64,000 nt of DNA from Planctomycetota bacterium (GTDB taxonomy: Bacteria > Planctomycetota > B15-G4 > JADJEK01). A program made the translations under genes and the position numbers. The notes below the pieces were generated by a model that was not told the origin of the DNA, searched no databases, and saw nothing but the letters and a program-made list of their open reading frames with translations. Numbering within the stretch: the first letter of the stretch is position 1; each line of letters begins with the position of its first letter. The stretch covers positions 124,001 through 188,000 of the forward strand of contig JADJEK010000002.1 of assembly GCA_016709145.1 (NCBI GenBank), in the 5' to 3' direction. Of this stretch, positions 63,111 through 64,000 are shown piece by piece.

Positions 63111-64000
63111 TCGCGATCCGCGTCGGGTTCCTCGCCATCGTCCTCGGGTCCAGCGACGGTGAGAAGTCGGCGGCGGAGTGGAACGCGCTCGGTATCGAGC
63201 GGCTCGAGGCCAAGCAGTACGACGAAGCCATCCAGTTGCTGCAGCGCGCGACGCAAGCCGATCCCGCGCACGTGACGATCCGCGAGAACCTCGGCGTCGC
63301 GTACCACAACCGTGGGGTCGCGCGCCTCGAAGCCCGTTGGGTCGGCGAAGCGATCGCCGATTTCGAGCGCGCGCTGAAGCTGCGCGACGACGTGACCACG
63401 CGCCGCCACCTCGCGCGCGGCTGGATGGAGTTGCGCGACTTCGGTCGCGCCGAAGCCGTGTTGATCGAAGCGCGAGCGAAGGCGCCCGACGAGCCGACCG
63501 TGCATCGCGACCTCGGCTTCCTCTACTACGCCAAAGACGACCTGCCGCGCGCGATCGAGTGCTTGCGCCGACGGCTCGAACTCGGCGACGAAGCGGTCGT
63601 GACGAACTTGCTCGCGCGGTGCGAGCGCGAGAACGCGGTGTCGAGCGAGTACGTCGACCGTTCGTCGAACGACTTCACGCTGAAGTTCCTCGGCAAGCCC
63701 GAGGATTTCGCGGTCGCCGATCAGGTACTGGCGCTGCTGCAAGACGCGCGCGCGAAAGTCGGCAGCGAACTCGGAGCGTTCCCGCGCGACAAGACCACCG
63801 TGCTGCTCTACTCGCGCGAGGACTTCCAGAAAGCGACCGCGACGCACGGCTGGGTCGGCGGTCTCTACGACGGCAAGATCCGCCTGCCGATCGACGACTT
63901 CGACCGCGAGCGCGAGGAGATCGCGCGGACCGCGAGCCACGAGTACGCGCATCGCGTCATCGCCGATCTCGCGCCGCTCTGCCCGCTGTGGTTCAACGAA
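63107..64000 (+). CDS. TPR protein with C-terminal gluzincin-type metallopeptidase domain (3' end outside window)
   Basis: 298 codons are visible and the frame is open to the last base. A short hydrophobic N-terminus (IRVGFLAIVLG) may be a signal. Residues about 20-180 are TPR units (EWNALGIERLEAKQYDEAIQ and similar). From about 195 a peptidase MA-like domain begins. H-E-x-x-H reads HEYAH in ASHEYAHRVIADL, and the last visible residues PLWFNE match the conserved third zinc ligand. It is likely a membrane or secreted peptidase. ATG 63107 overlaps the previous stop. Confidence 0.82.
   Translation, partial: MIAIRVGFLAIVLGSSDGEKSAAEWNALGIERLEAKQYDEAIQLLQRATQADPAHVTIRENLGVAYHNRGVARLEARWVGEAIADFERALKLRDDVTTRRHLARGWMELRDFGRAEAVLIEARAKAPDEPTVHRDLGFLYYAKDDLPRAIECLRRRLELGDEAVVTNLLARCERENAVSSEYVDRSSNDFTLKFLGKPEDFAVADQVLALLQDARAKVGSELGAFPRDKTTVLLYSREDFQKATATHGWVGGLYDGKIRLPIDDFDREREEIARTASHEYAHRVIADLAPLCPLWFNE

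Overview
The window looks like chromosomal DNA of a high-G+C bacterium (roughly two thirds G+C by eye, very strong third-position G/C bias). A planctomycete or near relative is the best guess. That is an inference from content: the end of a sulfatase-like gene, two EutN/CcmL shell-vertex genes, membrane-embedded spermidine-synthase-like proteins, a FlgM-like small protein, PilV/PilW-type prepilins and many secreted proteins of unknown function. Genes are dense, and 4-bp start/stop overlaps (ATGA, GTGA, TTGA) are very common, so most genes sit in long co-directional operons. I saw no rRNA, tRNA, IS element, CRISPR array or phage gene.

Positions 1-10392 (+): a sulfatase C-terminus; a secreted thioredoxin-like gene split by an in-frame TGA that is followed by a SECIS-like hairpin; a strong terminator; then a complete 2-oxoacid dehydrogenase operon. 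That operon runs lipA, E1-alpha, E1-beta, E2, a second E1-alpha, lpd, lipB, and ends with a SirB1-family gene, so lipoate synthesis and attachment are encoded with the complex that needs lipoate. Positions 10552-19618 (+): a radical SAM/epimerase pair, an aldehyde dehydrogenase, a MazG-DinB fusion, an ADP-forming acyl-CoA synthetase and xseA/xseB, closed by a large hairpin. Positions 19921-23447 (+): a universal stress protein and an overlapping NtrC-type regulator/receiver-kinase pair. Positions 23484-29807 (-): recN, manA, a pseudouridine synthase and a globin-coupled kinase in one operon, then two small genes and rsmD.

Positions 29901-39341 (+): pdxJ, an FHA/transmembrane/von Willebrand A protein, two tandem membrane spermidine-synthase-like proteins and a DedA protein. 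Positions 39358-49618 (-): a glycerophosphodiesterase, a repeat-rich surface protein, the two subunits of a 3-oxoacid CoA-transferase, an AlgI/AlgJ-like O-acetylation pair and a MoxR-like ATPase with its vWA partner. Positions 49716-53656: a secreted amidohydrolase (+), then (-) a SurA-like foldase in an operon with two orphan microcompartment vertex proteins.

Positions 53657-54199 form a 543-bp non-coding region with a structured RNA that ends in a classic intrinsic terminator, followed by a prepilin operon (54200-57944, +). Positions 58042-61240 (-) hold arfB, a thioredoxin/HEAT protein and a single-ring Clp-type ATPase. Positions 61549-64000 (+) hold a Ser/Thr kinase behind a good sigma-70 promoter, a YkgJ-type cysteine-cluster protein and the start of a TPR/metallopeptidase gene that runs off the end.

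The most interesting observations are the in-frame TGA with a SECIS-like hairpin (630-1406), the structured RNA upstream of the prepilin operon, the orphan shell-vertex pair next to a foldase, the two E1-alpha genes serving one E1-beta, and the MazG-DinB fusion.
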